Under the pieces are notes generated by a model. It searched no databases and was not told the origin of the DNA. It saw nothing but the letters and a program-made list of their open reading frames with translations. Position numbers and translations under genes: made by a program. Source: Inia geoffrensis (taxonomy: Eukaryota; Chordata; Mammalia; Artiodactyla; Iniidae). Taken from it: 64,000 nucleotides of DNA. The stretch is from the NCBI GenBank assembly GCA_036417435.1, contig CM070903.1, positions 81,585,501-81,649,500 of the forward strand, given 5' to 3'. This document shows, piece after piece, positions 35,681 through 47,454 of this stretch. The stretch's first letter is position 1. Each line of letters begins with the position of its first letter.

Positions 35681-35885
35681 TTTTTTTTTTTTTTGCGGTA
35701 CGTGGGCCTCTCACTGTTGTGGCCTCTCCCGTTGTGGAGCACAGGCTCCGGATGCGCAGGCTCAGCGGCCACGGCCCACGGGCCCAGCCGCTCCGCGGCA
35801 TGTGGGATCTTCCCGGATCGGGCTACGAACCCATGTCCCCTGCATTGGCAGGCGTACTCTCAACCACTGCGCCACCAGGGAAGCC
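35680..35885 (-). mobile_element. CHR SINE, minus orientation
   Basis: T-run, then 'gcggtacgtgggcctctc', 'gagcacaggctccggatgc', 'gccgctccgcggcatgtgg', 'ccactgcgccaccaggga'. A well-preserved short-form copy. I found no exact target duplication. The three overlapping plus frames are translated SINE sequence. Confidence 0.9.
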
Positions 35886-35889
35886 CAAA

Positions 35890-36166
35890 AAAGGCTTTTA
35901 AGTAACATTTTGATTTTAGGTTACATACCAAACAAAGATGTGCAGAAAACTAAAAGAGGACATGCTAAGTAAGGAAATGGATTCAGCAAATTTTGCAGTG
36001 GTGCCTTGAACTTACTACAAGTCAGTGGAATATGAGTTACACAGACCAGTGTGATCAAATATTTGGTGGAAACTTCCCGTTTTGCAGATAACCTGGTAAT
36101 GGTGGAAATTTGGAAAAAACAACTTGCAGGAAGATAGCTACTTCTGTGTCAAGTACTTTCTGTATA
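35890..36166. other. Unassigned DNA between two SINEs
   Basis: No recognised feature. Confidence 0.3.
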
Positions 36167-36180
36167 AAATAATTGAATAC

Positions 36181-36422
36181 GGGCTTCCCTGGGGGCGCAG
36201 TGGTTGAGAGTCCGCCTGCCAATGCAGGGGACATGGGTTCGTAGCCCGATCTGGGAAGATCCCACATGCCGCGGAGCGGCTGGGCCCGTGGGCCGTGGCC
36301 GCTGAGCCTGTGCGTCTGGAGCCTGTGCTCCGCAACGGGAGAGGCCACAACAGTGAGAGGCCCGGGTAATGCAAAAAAATAAATAAATAAAATAAATAAA
36401 TAAAATAAAATAAAAATTTTTT
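36181..36422 (+). mobile_element. CHR SINE, 14-bp TSD, (TAAA)n tail
   Basis: Head 'gggcttccctgggggcgc', middle 'gccgcggagcggctgggcc', tail of TAAA repeats. Exact 14-nt duplication (aaataattgaatac) at 36167-36180 and 36423-36436. It lies about 300 bp from the oppositely oriented copy at 35680-35885, so the pair could form an inverted-repeat hairpin in RNA. Confidence 0.92.
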
Positions 36423-36439
36423 AAATAATTGAATACTTT

Positions 36440-37295
36440 CAGTTTCAAAATTGAAGATTATTCGGAAGCTACTTGCCATATAGAAAAAAATTGAGGCTGA
36501 AAAATTTTATCAGTACCATTTATGATAAAGTGAGAATAAAACGAATGAATGGTATGTATAAAGAACTTTGATTTGAAAGTGACAAGGACATCATCAACTC
36601 ACAAGAAACACAGTAAGATTCACAAATGACTAGAAAATCCTGCAATCTTCCAAACCAGTTCTGGTAAACCAGAGGGCACATAGAGTAGGACAGTCAATAG
36701 GTATATCCACAACTTTTCTGTAGCAGGGACTCTGACTTTCTTGCAAGAGTAGGAGGCTTTGAGGACTTATGATTGGTTTTCAAACCAAGTGATTATTATA
36801 ACAAAGAATAGTTTAAAACTATGGATGGGATGAAGTCATAACCTAGCCTGACAGTAATCACTGATATCCTCCTTATACCTATGGGGTGAGCTAGATGACT
36901 TTATATAGCTCTTAAGTGGCACTCTTTTATATATGAACCTGATATTCTCACAAAGGCAAAAATGATTGTATTTGCATCTTTTCCTCTTTGAAGTAGGACG
37001 TTCCCCCTTTCTTTTCACTTAGGGAAAAAAGCAGTAATTTTTTATATTGTACACTTTTTCTTGTTAAAAGTTTGATAGTTGTTTTTTTAGTTTTGTAGGA
37101 ATTTAATTTTGTGAGCTAATTACACTAGGAACTGAAGTTGAGGAATTTACATCTCACAACTTTATTAAATTTTTACACTTTAGAAATTGATTTTAAATGA
37201 GGGTGGCAGGATGATGATGGGTAAGATTAGTGCAGTGGCATTTGACATATATGACTGAATGGAAGAAGGACAGCCAGTAACCTCACTGTGCATTC
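36440..37295. other. Unassigned AT-rich DNA
   Basis: No named repeat or coding signal. Confidence 0.3.
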
Positions 37296-37299
37296 AAAT

Positions 37300-37455
37300 A
37301 TAAACATATAACGATTACACCGTGTAATCACCACTGACATCAAGAAATAGAAAGTTGCCAGCATTCCAGGAAATGTCTGCATGCTGCTTCCAAATTACAG
37401 CTCTTCTCCTCCCCACAGGTGACCACTATCCTGTCCTGTGTAGTAATTCCTTTTT
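37300..37455 (-). mobile_element. Possible old L1 3'-UTR piece
   Basis: 'accactgacatcaagaaata', 'gaaagttgccagcattccag' and 'aggtgaccactatcctgtcc' are phrases found in the reversed 3' UTR of old L1 elements. Family assignment is uncertain. Confidence 0.4.
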
Positions 37456-37459
37456 TCTA

Positions 37460-37700
37460 TACCAGTGGTTCTCATAGTATGGTCTGGCATCAGCATCATC
37501 TGGGGATTTGTTAGAAATGCAAATTCTTGGGCCCTTCCCCAGACCTAATACACTTATACATTTTTTGTAGGATGCATATTTATATGATTAAAGTATAAAG
37601 CATTGATTCTCAAACTTTAGCATATATCAGAAAAACCTGGGTGGCCTATTAAGACAGATCCTGAGCCCTACATCTAGAGTTTCTGTTGATCTCTTTCTGT
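37460..37700. mobile_element. Two MER5-like elements, opposite orientations
   Basis: 37462-37560 is plus ('ccagtggttctcatagtatg', 'gcatcagcatcatctgggg', 'ttgttagaaatgcaaattc'). 37602-37690 is minus ('tgattctcaaactttagcat', 'agaaaaacctgggtggcc', 'tctagagtttctg'). Both are short non-autonomous hAT fragments. Confidence 0.65.
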
Positions 37701-37704
37701 TGTC

Positions 37705-40700
37705 TGCTTTATTCACTAATTTTAATTTTCCTATATCCTGGGTATATTTGACTCTGTGCTAGTCATTGCACTTGAAAGGTTATTTTGTAGGAATAATTGT
37801 GAAGCCTATAATGAAAATACTTTGCTCAAAAGACTATTTGCATTTACTTCTGCCAGGCACCCAGGAGCACTACCAGTCTGGGACCACCTGTTCAAAGTTT
37901 GCTATTTCCTAGAATACTCAGGGATTGTTATTCTGTTTTAATTCTCCTCAGGTTATTCCAATTCTTGTTCACCTTCACTCTGAGATCCTGGAACCCAGAT
38001 TGTTGTAGGGGAAGGTCTCCTGTCAGAGTCCCCAACTTGCATGGACCCAAAGTTTTGTTTTCTGTTCCCTTCTGCACCCTGAAAGGCCATCAGAATGGAG
38101 TTTCTAATTTTCTGGGATTAGCTTCAGGTGTATCTACTTCTCTAGATTCTTGACTTCTCTTTACTTTTTGCTGATAATTCCTTCCTCTTTTATAATCTCT
38201 TTGATGCTTTTTAAAAGGTTATTTTAAATACATTTTATCCAGTTTTTTAGTTGTTTTCAGCTGTGGGCCTGATGTGAACAACCTAAACGACCATTAGCAG
38301 AAACGGGAAATCTGCAAAATACATCATTAATGCACAGAAGGTTTTCAAAATACTGTGGTTTTTCAAAACATTAAAAATACAGGGATGCTGATATCCTTAA
38401 AAATAAACGCCTTCTGTTTTTAGCTTATACCTTTATCCAGACATGGGACACACAAGATGATTTTGATACAAAAACTCTCCTTGTGAAAAGATTCCCAGGG
38501 TTACATATTTATGGCATTTGATCACTCCAAAATGTTCTGATTTTTACTAGTGGGTTCCAAGGAATGCTTCCCACAATTTCAGAAAGCCTCACAAAATGCA
38601 GAGATGTGCCTAGTACAGGATCCATTTCACAGTTTGTGGCACTTTCTATGAGGTTTAGTTTTTCCATAGCTTTCACAAGTCTGGAGACATGAAATTTAGG
38701 AAGCATAAATGGTTTACACTCTTATCCCTATTAAGGTTTCTGTCTGGGATAGCACATGGAGTGCCCCAAACTTTATTTACTGTCAAGTTCATTTGATGGA
38801 TATTTTAACCACCTCTCTCCCCGACCCCCAAAGTATATCACATCCCCTTTTTTTTCCTATGTCATGTTGATCCCTTGAGGTAGGCAAGATTCTCAAAGAG
38901 GAAATACCCCTTCCCAACTTGTTCCTGACAAGTCAGAACACATTCTTTCTGGGTAAGGATGAGTCTGTTATATTTATCTTTAGGTATCTTTTGAAAGGGA
39001 TTGGAAATAGAAATACACTAATCCTGCATTTGACCATTTGGAAGGTAAACTGGTAGGCATTTTAGGGGTCAGAGGCTGTAAGAATTTGGTGAGATGCTTC
39101 ATCTTGAGTACTCTAATTAGTGCTTAACAATTGGGATTTATAACAATCCCTATAGGCTAGGCTTGGGGTAGGAATGAACACACTCTGACAGCTATTTCTA
39201 GAGAATTTTAAGGATGTTTGACAGTCTCTTGATGACATCAGGATTCCCTGAAAGGGGGAACTGTTAGTTGTGGTAAGAGCCCATGACCCCTGGAAGCTTG
39301 TGGGTCAGGATACATGTCAGGATTTAACCCTGGTGGTAGCAAGAATTAGCTTATCTCAGGTGAAGGCTATAACTCAGCTAGTTAGAGCAGAGAATGCCTT
39401 AAGGTAGAACAACAGGTGCTGCTCCCAGTGCCTTTCTTTTCTCTCCCTGAGATGTGCCCTGAATCTGTGGGTTTATGGGACTAATGCAGGATGGGAGTCC
39501 CACCAGATTAGAGGGGCAGAGTCTTCTCAGTCTGTTTTTTTAATCAGTTTAGAGGGTGATGTCATTGATAGGTAAACCAGTAAACCTATACTCTAGCTAC
39601 CTTGTTACTGGACCTAAAGCTCATGTTTTGAATACAGACCTTCAAACTGAAACACAGAATGTAGGAATTCTCCGGTTCAGAGCTACAAATAACAAGGGGC
39701 CTTTCCATAGAGCTTTTTGCAGCCACGAACTTTTTAAATTACAAGTCATGACCCACAGTCCACCCCTTAGTTGACAACTTTTGTCTAGACCAATATGATG
39801 ACTCCAGACCAACGTGATGCCATCATTATTTTCATATATCTCATCACTTAAAAATAGAAATATTTAGTTCACAAATAATAAACTTCCTTAATATAAATTC
39901 CCACTTTATCACAAGGCATGGAAAACCAGGACCACATGAAATTCACTCAGCTTAGCCACTTCCTTATGGATATATCTTATTGAATCCCATGTGTTTTGGG
40001 AATTGTCTGGGATATAGGTATTTTTCCTTTTTAATAGCACATGGGCCTCCTTCCTAGCTAGAATATAATATTAAGGACATGTAGTTTTAGACCACTGTAT
40101 ATCTTATGACTACCATTTCTTCAGCATTACTGTTGCATATATATAGTGGTTGTATCACAGATCTCTGAGTTGCTTTGTCAGTCTAAACTTTGGAAATTAT
40201 AAATTCTGTCCCGGATCCCAATAAGGATTTTAGGGAGCCATTTAGTGGCTCCCAGTGCTGGTCTAGTTAGTCCCAAATAGCAGCACCTACTGTATTTTTC
40301 ATGCAGCCATTGGATTGGTCCTCATATCCAATAGGTAGGAGAATTAGGAGTGGGTGTACACTTTTTGCCAAAACCCAGAGTCCAGTTTTTGGTACTTAAT
40401 ATGGGTATTATAAGATAAGATCTTTATGAGCATTCTTGATGTTACAAGTACTGGTGCCTGTTCCCTTCAGCTCAGACTCAAGAGAAGCATATATAGATAG
40501 GATTGGGGACTGTGCTTAGGACAGGGACAGCAGGGTCCAGGAAGTGTCTCAGGGTTTGGGGAATGGGTCATTTCTCTGACAGCTCCAGTTAAATGGCCAG
40601 CTACAGTTAACCCTGTTCCAGCTGATAGAGATTTCGTAAGTTTAATGTGCTCCCATCCCCACATGTATCTTCTCTTATAACTGCAATAGGGCCTCCATTA

Positions 40701-42235
40701 TCACTTTTAAATTTAGCCTTTATATAAACTATCCAGGTTCTGAAATTTACCATGATTTTGCACCCTTCAACTGTTCTGGAATGAAGTATGTATGTTCACA
40801 GTTGAGATCTGTATTATTCTATATATGCAGCCTCTAGACTAATTAGATAACTTGGCATATGGCCAAATATATGCAGTTTAGTCTTTTCTTGAGAAGTCAA
40901 TTATTACAGGTGTTCTGAATTACCTGAAATGTCTAGTGTGATCATTCCTTCAAGATAGAACTGCTGTTATAACCAGTGCTGTTGTATTATACTAGAATGA
41001 GGACCTCTAGCTTATTGGCTGTAACCTTATTTATACTGGTATTATAGCCAGACCTTCTAGAATTTATCTTCACTATCTTCAATGCGGGTACCAGATACCT
41101 CTTTGAATTTCTTTCCAAGTTTCCATGCAGAGTTAGCTCCAGCTAACAGCTGTATGTGTTGGCATTGAAATTTTGGGCAACACTGGGTAAGAGCTCCTAG
41201 CCCAAGAGCCCCTGGAGGAGAGCCCTGTACTCATTCACTTTACTGGGAACTAATACCTGGAATAGTACAATAAATCAATAAATATTTTTGTCCTACTGCA
41301 CATCTTTGTCTTACTACAGTGAAGTCTTCATTGAGAAAACTTTCAAATGAGAGTGATTTCAAGAACCCTAGCCAGTAAAACCAGTGTTCTCAGGGAGGGG
41401 ATGGTCCTCTCATTGGGTTTGGTGGCAGCCCAGTCGATTTCTTCCCTTGCATCCTTCCAAGCTTTTTCTGAGTAGAAATGGTAGAAATTGTTATAGAAGA
41501 AATGGTAAAATCATCCAAAGAGTAGATCCAAGTCAGCTAGATGCTTTCTATAGCTGTCCAAAGTCATCATTTGGTCAACCTAGGGTGAACTTGATAGGTA
41601 GCTAAAGGTTCTTTTTTTGTATGGGGAGAAGAGGAGAAGATGGGGCAGAGATAGTAGTTAGGTCTTTCCTTTCTTTATTACCCATTCAGTGTTTCCAGAC
41701 CTGTCCGTTGTTATGTCTGTTAGCCTATAGACTCCTGCAGAGGTCCCTGTGGCTTGGCTTCCATGGAACATTTGTGTCTCAACCACACCCCACTCTGTAT
41801 CCCACGCTATGTACGTACTAGTCTGTTACCTGTACATAAAGCCTCCTGTTCCCAAGTGTTCCCAATGAGGAAAGTGTCCTAGTCTGAGGACACTGGCCTC
41901 CCCTCTAGGGCATTTGTTTCAGGACTGTCTGAAGTTTCGGTATTAGGGTTGAAGAGCAGACAGCTTGGCAGTCGCTATTAGTTTTCTTGGTATTTCCTTA
42001 CTGTAACATTTATGGATTGCCCATCAATTTGGGCTTTTTGTACCCTATCTTTTAGTAGCCAGACCAGTAGTTCTTTCTACTGAGAACTTTTTACATTTCC
42101 CCCCATTTTGCTTTGGTTATTTTGGGAACTGAAATTCCCAGAAGTCTCCTTAAGCTGTCTTTTCCAAAACTGTGTATAAAAGAGACTGCTAGTTAACTAC
42201 CTCTTTACTCTTTTCTTCTTCTTTATTAACAGAAT
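37705..42235. other. Long repeat-poor stretch, no gene assigned
   Basis: 4.5 kb without any SINE, L1 or MIR that I can recognise. Short frames exist (for example 37756-37941 and 39556-39774 plus, 40467-40664 minus) but none has a domain or splice context. It could be unique intron or intergenic DNA, or the decayed interior of an endogenous retrovirus. I could not recognise gag, pol or env motifs. Confidence 0.3.
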
Positions 42236-42239
42236 CCTG

Positions 42240-42500
42240 ATTTGCATGGAGGTAGCAATGTTCTCAGCTAAAAAACTACATTGTCCAGCCTCCACTACTG
42301 ATAAGGATGACAGTGTGACACGGTTCTTGTCAATGAGGTGTAATTAAAGGCGTGGGAGGGTTTCTAGTAAAGCCCCTTAAAAGGGAATAGCCTCAGGGCA
42401 TATGCCCTTTTCCCCTAGTTTCTTCCCCTTCTTTCTACCTGCACCTTAGAGGAGATGGTGGACATAGAATAGACATCTAGCAACAAGATGATTATGGGAG
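42240..42500 (+). mobile_element. Old LTR-like interspersed repeat
   Basis: 'acattgtccagcctccacta', 'gatgacagtgtgacacggtt', 'cttgtcaatgaggtgtaatt', 'cccttaaaagggaatagcc', 'tagaggagatggtggacat' follow the order of a widespread mammalian LTR-like repeat ('ccatgtgacacaattctggccaatgagatgtaag ...'). I recognise the pattern but am unsure of the family name. Confidence 0.45.
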
Positions 42501-42504
42501 GAAA

Positions 42505-43715
42505 ACCAGGAGAATAGCTTGGGTCACATGTGAAAAGGCTGGGTTAACAGGCAAATAGACCCTATGTGTGAACTCAGACAGACTCCATAATTTTTCCACA
42601 CTACCACTAACCCTGCCACCTTAGGGTTGGGGAAAAAAATTTCCCGTGTCACAACACATCCATACTGCTCACATATCTCTAGCACTGTTTGCAGTAGGAC
42701 TGTGCTGCCATAATTTACTCTCACTATCTGAGACCTAGACTTTTTTTGCATCTAAATCCATTAAAAATAATTATTTGGCCTCTTAACCCTAAGTTCAGAA
42801 GTTAACATTTCTTATTAATGGGAGGTCTAAGATCCTCCAGTGGAGTGGTGGCACACAATTTGAAAGAAGTTCAGAAGAGAGCAAGTTAGACAATTTTGAC
42901 AATTCGATTTTTTTTTTAATTAATATCCACAGGTACTTGTTTTTAAAATAGTAGTAATATAAATATACCATGAGGTGGTTTTACAACACATTACCAGTTT
43001 AAATGTATATGTTCATATTTTAAGTTTTGTGGAAGTGAATTACTTTCTTTTTAGATTCCTATTTATTTTCAACCAGCTATTTCTGTTTTGTATTATTTGT
43101 AATAGTGTAACACTGGAACAGATTTAAGATCTCCAAATATAAAGGGTTATTGTGACAACTTATAAAGTTCCAAGAAAATTTGTGTATTAAGAATAGAAGT
43201 TACAAAATTGTATCTGTAAATGTCTCAGTTTATAGGAAGGTAATTTCTATGTGTACATATGTATTCTCTAGAAGGCTTTTATATCAAGCTGTTATTTTCT
43301 TTCTAGATAAATGGGATAATAGCTTTTTAGTGTTCTTTTTTCTTTCATTTTTCTGTAATGAGTTAACTTTTTTCATAAGAACAATTTTTTTAAGATTAAA
43401 AGAACTTCCTCATGATGGATAGTTAACAAGAGAAGCAGAAGAGTGTTGCTGAGAAATGAATAGCAGGAAGAAGTCAGGAACTGCAGGAACCAAGGGGCGC
43501 TTACTTTTATTGCTGAAACACCATCGTAGCTGCTGGATGACTCAGATTACTGCGGCTCAAGACCTGCTCCTGAGCTGCTGTGGGATCTTAATGGCGATGA
43601 GATGAGCCCTGGCTGTAATGCCAGGGATGCTCTTTCTTGTCTGCTTTTACTTCTTACTTCCTTACCTTCCCCCATCCCATGTTAACATGTCTCTGTGATC
43701 CTTAAAAACTGTACT
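42505..43715. other. Unassigned DNA
   Basis: AT-rich until about 43420, then a GC-balanced stretch (43440-43640) with no repeat match. No gene call. Confidence 0.3.
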
Positions 43716-43719
43716 CTCG

Positions 43720-44300
43720 TTTATTCAGTATAACACTAGAATCCAGGTTATATGCCAAACCCCTAAGTAACGCTGAGGATATACCAGCAAGCCAAACAGA
43801 CCTTCTCATGGAATTACTGTCCACAGGTAGAGATAAATGCTAATTAGATCATACAGATGTATAGATTGGGACAGAATGGGATAAGAACTATGGAAGAAAA
43901 GAATTGGCTGCTGGGAAGTAGAGTTACTGGGCGAGAGGGTAGACCCACATTATATTATGCACTCAGTATGCCAATCAGAACTTGATTTAAGCTAAGAACT
44001 GTAGGAGAGGCAAGAGTTGGGTAAGTGGCAATTGTGGTGGGGGGAAGAAGAATTTTAGACAGAGGAAACAGCATGTGTGAATGCCCTGAGCAGCAGTGAG
44101 CCTCATAGGCCTAAGGAAGTGAAACGATGGTGGCCAGAGCATAGAGAATGACTTGAGATGAGCGTGCAGAGGTAAGTAGAGGCCAAATCACAAAGGGCTT
44201 TGCAAAGCATGATAGAATTTTATCTTTTTTCCTAAGCAAGAAAGACATTGAAAGATTTTGAACTGAAAAATTCATTAATTAGGTTAGTTTTCATACTGGC
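43720..44300 (-). mobile_element. L2 fragment, minus orientation
   Basis: Reverse L2 text in order: 'tatgccaaacccctaagtaa', 'aacagaccttctcatggaat', 'gacagaggaaacagcatgtg', 'tgaatgccctgagcagcag', 'agaggccaaatcacaaaggg', 'gaaagattttgaactgaa'. A second small L2 3' end in the same orientation lies at 44675-44800 ('tattgtaccaggcactggc', 'cctaccctcatggaact'). Confidence 0.65.
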
Positions 44301-44304
44301 TGTG

Positions 44305-45090
44305 GTATGGCAGATGGATTGGAGGAAGACACAAGAATGGGATTAGAAAAAATAGAAGGTAACTGATAAATTGTAAATATCACAGTGGTCCGTTAAGAGC
44401 CAGTCACAGATTCAGTCATTTATATTGCTGCTCTAGTTAAATGAGACAGTTTTCAGAAGGAATTGTTGGTGCTAGCCCAGAATTTGTAAGCTTAGCTAGC
44501 TGTTACAGTTAGCAGTCTCTGCTTTTGAATTGGCTGCCCATCTTCACTCTTCTCTGTAATGGTCCCCATGTTTGCCATAGATAAACTGTTGAGCAGTGGC
44601 CATGTCTGAGTTATAAAGTAAACTTTCTGCTTTGCCCAAAGAATTGAAGCCACGGTTATAAAAAGGATTGAAGAAATAATGAGTGCTTACTATTGTACCA
44701 GGCACTGGCATATGGAGTGAGTAAAAACAGAGTTCCTACCCTCATGGAACTAATTAAGCAGACTGGGGAGAATATTAAATCTTGCAGATGTAATTACAGA
44801 CTGTGAGATGACCATGTCTACTTGGCTTGTCAGCCACTAAGCAAAATCTTAAGGTATATTCTTCATGGATCCCAGACCGAGGGCTACCTGGTATGATTGT
44901 GCAATTGGGGTGTGACACAAAGATGCCTGGCCAAGGAAGTTAGTGGAGACTAAAGCTCTGTCAGAATTTCCCTTGCCAAGCCATGCCCTTGTGCAAGGCT
45001 ACATCTTTGCAAAGGAAGGGTATGTTTTTCTTTGTACTAAGGTGTCAGTAGCATCTTTTCCTCTGATATTAGAAGGGAATTCCCTATTCT
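44305..45090. other. Unassigned DNA with a small L2 end at 44675-44800
   Basis: Apart from that L2 tail, nothing is recognised. The 87-codon plus frame at 44943-45206 runs into the next SINE and is spurious. Confidence 0.3.
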
Positions 45091-45104
45091 CAAAATTGAA
45101 TGGG

Positions 45105-45389
45105 GGCTTCCATGGTGGCGCAGTGGTTGAGAATATGCCTGCCAATGCAGAGGACACGGGTTCGAGTCCTGGTCTGGGAAGATCCCACATGCCACGGAGC
45201 AACTAGGCCCGTGAGCCACAACTACTGAGCCTATGCGTCTGGAGCCTGTGCTCCGCAATGAGAGGCTGCGATAGTGAGAGGCCCACGCACTGCGATGAAG
45301 AGTGGCCCCCGCTCGCCGCAACTAGAGGAAGCCCTCGCACAGAAACGAAGACCCAGCACAGCCCAAAAATAAATTAATTAATTAAAAAA
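45105..45389 (+). mobile_element. CHR SINE with intact Pol III A and B boxes, 13-bp TSD
   Basis: Head 'ggcttccatggtggcgcag', long-form middle, tail 'aataaattaattaattaa' plus A-run. Exact 13-nt duplication (aaaattgaatggg) at 45092-45104 and 45390-45402. The internal promoter boxes match consensus: A box tggcgcagtgg (45116-45126), B box ggttcgagtcc (45159-45169). No frame in it is a gene. Confidence 0.92.
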
Positions 45390-45404
45390 AAAATTGAATG
45401 GGAG

Positions 45405-45875
45405 GCTCTACCTTGTAAATGTGTAGCTGGCTTGAGCACAGAAATGTATCTGAGGTGAATGTAAAAGACATGAGTGGGTATAATTGTAGACTTAGAAAAA
45501 ATGGAAAATAAAACTGGAAAATGAAAAGGCCTAGGACATTGATGTTTTTAGGGCATAAATTTTTGAAAAATAGATCCTATGTCTGCAGGAATTAGAGCAA
45601 TATTAAAGACCTAAGACAAAGTAGATAAAGACAACCCAGTGGTGGGACAGTGGAGGAAAGAGCTGGACTATGCATTACAGGAGTGGTTATACTGGGTTGA
45701 ATGAACTTGTAGGCATCACGTTGGGAAAAGCTGTGGTGGAGGAAAAAGGGATCCATGTATAAAATTATGTATTTCTGTATCCTGAGCCTAGCTAATTGAA
45801 CAAATCTTTACTCCCAAATTTGAAAATGTCAGACTTCGTTCTGAAATCATGGACTCTGTTTGTAGAAATGGTCTT
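45405..45875. other. Unassigned DNA
   Basis: No recognised repeat or gene. Confidence 0.3.
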
Positions 45876-45893
45876 GCTTCTGGGAAGAATCTT

Positions 45894-45943
45894 TTTTTTT
45901 TTTTTTTTTAACATCTTTATTGGAGTATAATTGCTTTACAATG
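45894..45943 (-). mobile_element. Tiny L1 insertion, about 34 bp of L1 plus tail
   Basis: A T-run (the A tail) and 'aacatctttattggagtat' to 'ttgctttacaatg' are the last bases of the L1 3' UTR. They lie between exact 14-nt duplications (ctgggaagaatctt) at 45880-45893 and 45944-45957. Among the shortest L1 insertions one could recognise. Confidence 0.88.
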
Positions 45944-45984
45944 CTGGGAAGAATCTTGTCAGAATAAATCCAGAAACAAAAAGT

Positions 45985-46185
45985 AGAGAACAAGGAGCCT
46001 GGTATCTTGAAGTCATGGCTCTTCCCAACAGTTGTATCATATTGGACAACTGGAGCAGACCTCTCTGAGCCTTAGTATTTCATCTGAAAATTAGAGGCTA
46101 CTTTCCTTGGTGGGTTATGAATCTTGAAAGGTATTGAGGTAAAAACTCTGTAAACTGTGAGGCAATAAGAAGGGTAAGTTTCAGT
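45985..46185 (+). mobile_element. MIR fragment
   Basis: 'cagacctctctgagccttag', 'tatttcatctgaaaattaga', 'aactctgtaaactgtgagg' follow MIR order in sense. The 5' part is poorly preserved. Confidence 0.5.
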
Positions 46186-46189
46186 GGCC

Positions 46190-46670
46190 TGACTCTGCTC
46201 TGGGTTTAGTTGGCTGGTCAGCAGAATCTCTACCTTGGAACAGTCTCTTTCTGAGTGGAGGTCTGGGCTGACTGCTGGCAGCACCAAAGGCTTTGACTAC
46301 ACTCTGGCACTGATAATTGAAAAAAATTTTAGTCGTACAGATTCAAGACAATAAGTTTCCTAACTCAGGTTATGTTTTGAGCACAGGCCATATGCCTTCT
46401 GACGGAATCTGTGGTCAGTTAGGATCTTCTCTCCTTTTGATGAGGCCCATAAAATCGAGGTAACTGTCACACACCAGCACCAACCGTAACAGAAGCATTA
46501 GAGAGCTCCGTCCCCCTCGGCTGCTGGTTTGTTGGACATCTGCAGCCTGCACAGGACTGGTCCACTGCTCCTCAGGATCAGTCCCTCACTTGCCTTCTTC
46601 CTCTTGAAAAATATTTTGAGCTAGTGAGGATCATAGAAAAGAGTGGGAAGATAAATAAAAGTATCTATCA
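46190..46670. other. Unassigned DNA
   Basis: No recognised repeat. Runs up to the 5' end of the RPL26 retrocopy. Confidence 0.3.
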
Positions 46671-46672
46671 GC

Positions 46673-47200
46673 TTTTTTTTCCTCTTGTGGTCATTGCTAA
46701 AACAATAGTAGCCAAAATGAAGTTTAATCCCTGTGTAACTTCTGACTAGAGCAAGAATCCTAAAAATAAAAGGCAATTCAATGTGTCTTCCCACATTTAT
46801 AGGAAGATTGCCCTCCCCACTTTCTAAGTTGCTGAGACAGAAGTGCAATGTTTGATTCATGCCCATCTGAAAGGATGTTGAAGTTCAGTTTGTGTGAGGA
46901 CACTGGATTGGACACTGGAAGGTCAGCAGATTGGCAAGGTGGTCCAGGTGGTAGGAAGATGTGTCATCCACATTGAACATGTGCAGCAGGAGAAGGCTTA
47001 TGTCCGTGTTGGTATTCACCCCAGCAAGGTGGTTATCACTAGGACAAAACTGAGCTAAAACTGCAAAAGACCCTTGAACATAAAGCCAAATGTCACCCAA
47101 TAAGGAAGTAAAAGGACAACTGTAAGGAAGAAACAATTGAAGTGATTCAGGAATAAAATAACCTTATCTACAACTTCCATTAAGAAATGCTAAAATTAGT
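46673..47200 (+). pseudogene. RPL26P: Processed pseudogene of ribosomal protein L26
   Basis: An intronless copy of the RPL26 mRNA (large-subunit ribosomal protein). It includes the 5' UTR with its pyrimidine start ('cctcttgtggtcattgc', 'gtagccaaaatg'), the whole coding-like region (46717-47156, close to the 438 nt expected for 145 codons plus stop), and the start of the 3' UTR. The initiator ATG is at 46717 and the reading starts MKFNPCVTSD, then codon 11 is a TAG stop (46747-46749). Further substitutions and indels break the frame. The stop TAA aligns at 47154-47156. Well-conserved parts include 'ccccagcaaggtggttatca' and 'aggaagaaacaattgaag'. Being intronless with UTRs shows it came from mRNA, presumably by L1 activity. 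I found no clear A tail or target duplication, in keeping with age. Not functional. Confidence 0.9.
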
Positions 47201-47204
47201 ATGT

Positions 47205-47450
47205 GTATGTATACATATCGATCAACAGATAGATTTGTTTAATATAATTCATTTATGTACATAAATATATATATTCATGTGTATATATTCATAAACATAT
47301 GTCTAATATCTTTATGAAGACCCATGGGGAGATTTCCTTAACTACACATTAAAAATAATTTTGCTTCTCATGAATGACAGATTTGTCTAATTTTTGGAGA
47401 CCCTGATCTTGTAACAGATCAAGTTCCTCATTTTCATGGAGTGTTCTGAT
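47205..47450. repeat. AT-rich low-complexity DNA
   Basis: Long runs of tatgtatac, atatatattc and similar words at 47195-47310. No gene. Confidence 0.5.
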
Positions 47451-47454
47451 GCCC

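Noticed and set aside
45105..45180. tRNA gene
   Set aside because: A and B boxes are present, but the rest is a CHR SINE with an A tail and target duplications; no tRNA cloverleaf is expected to be functional.
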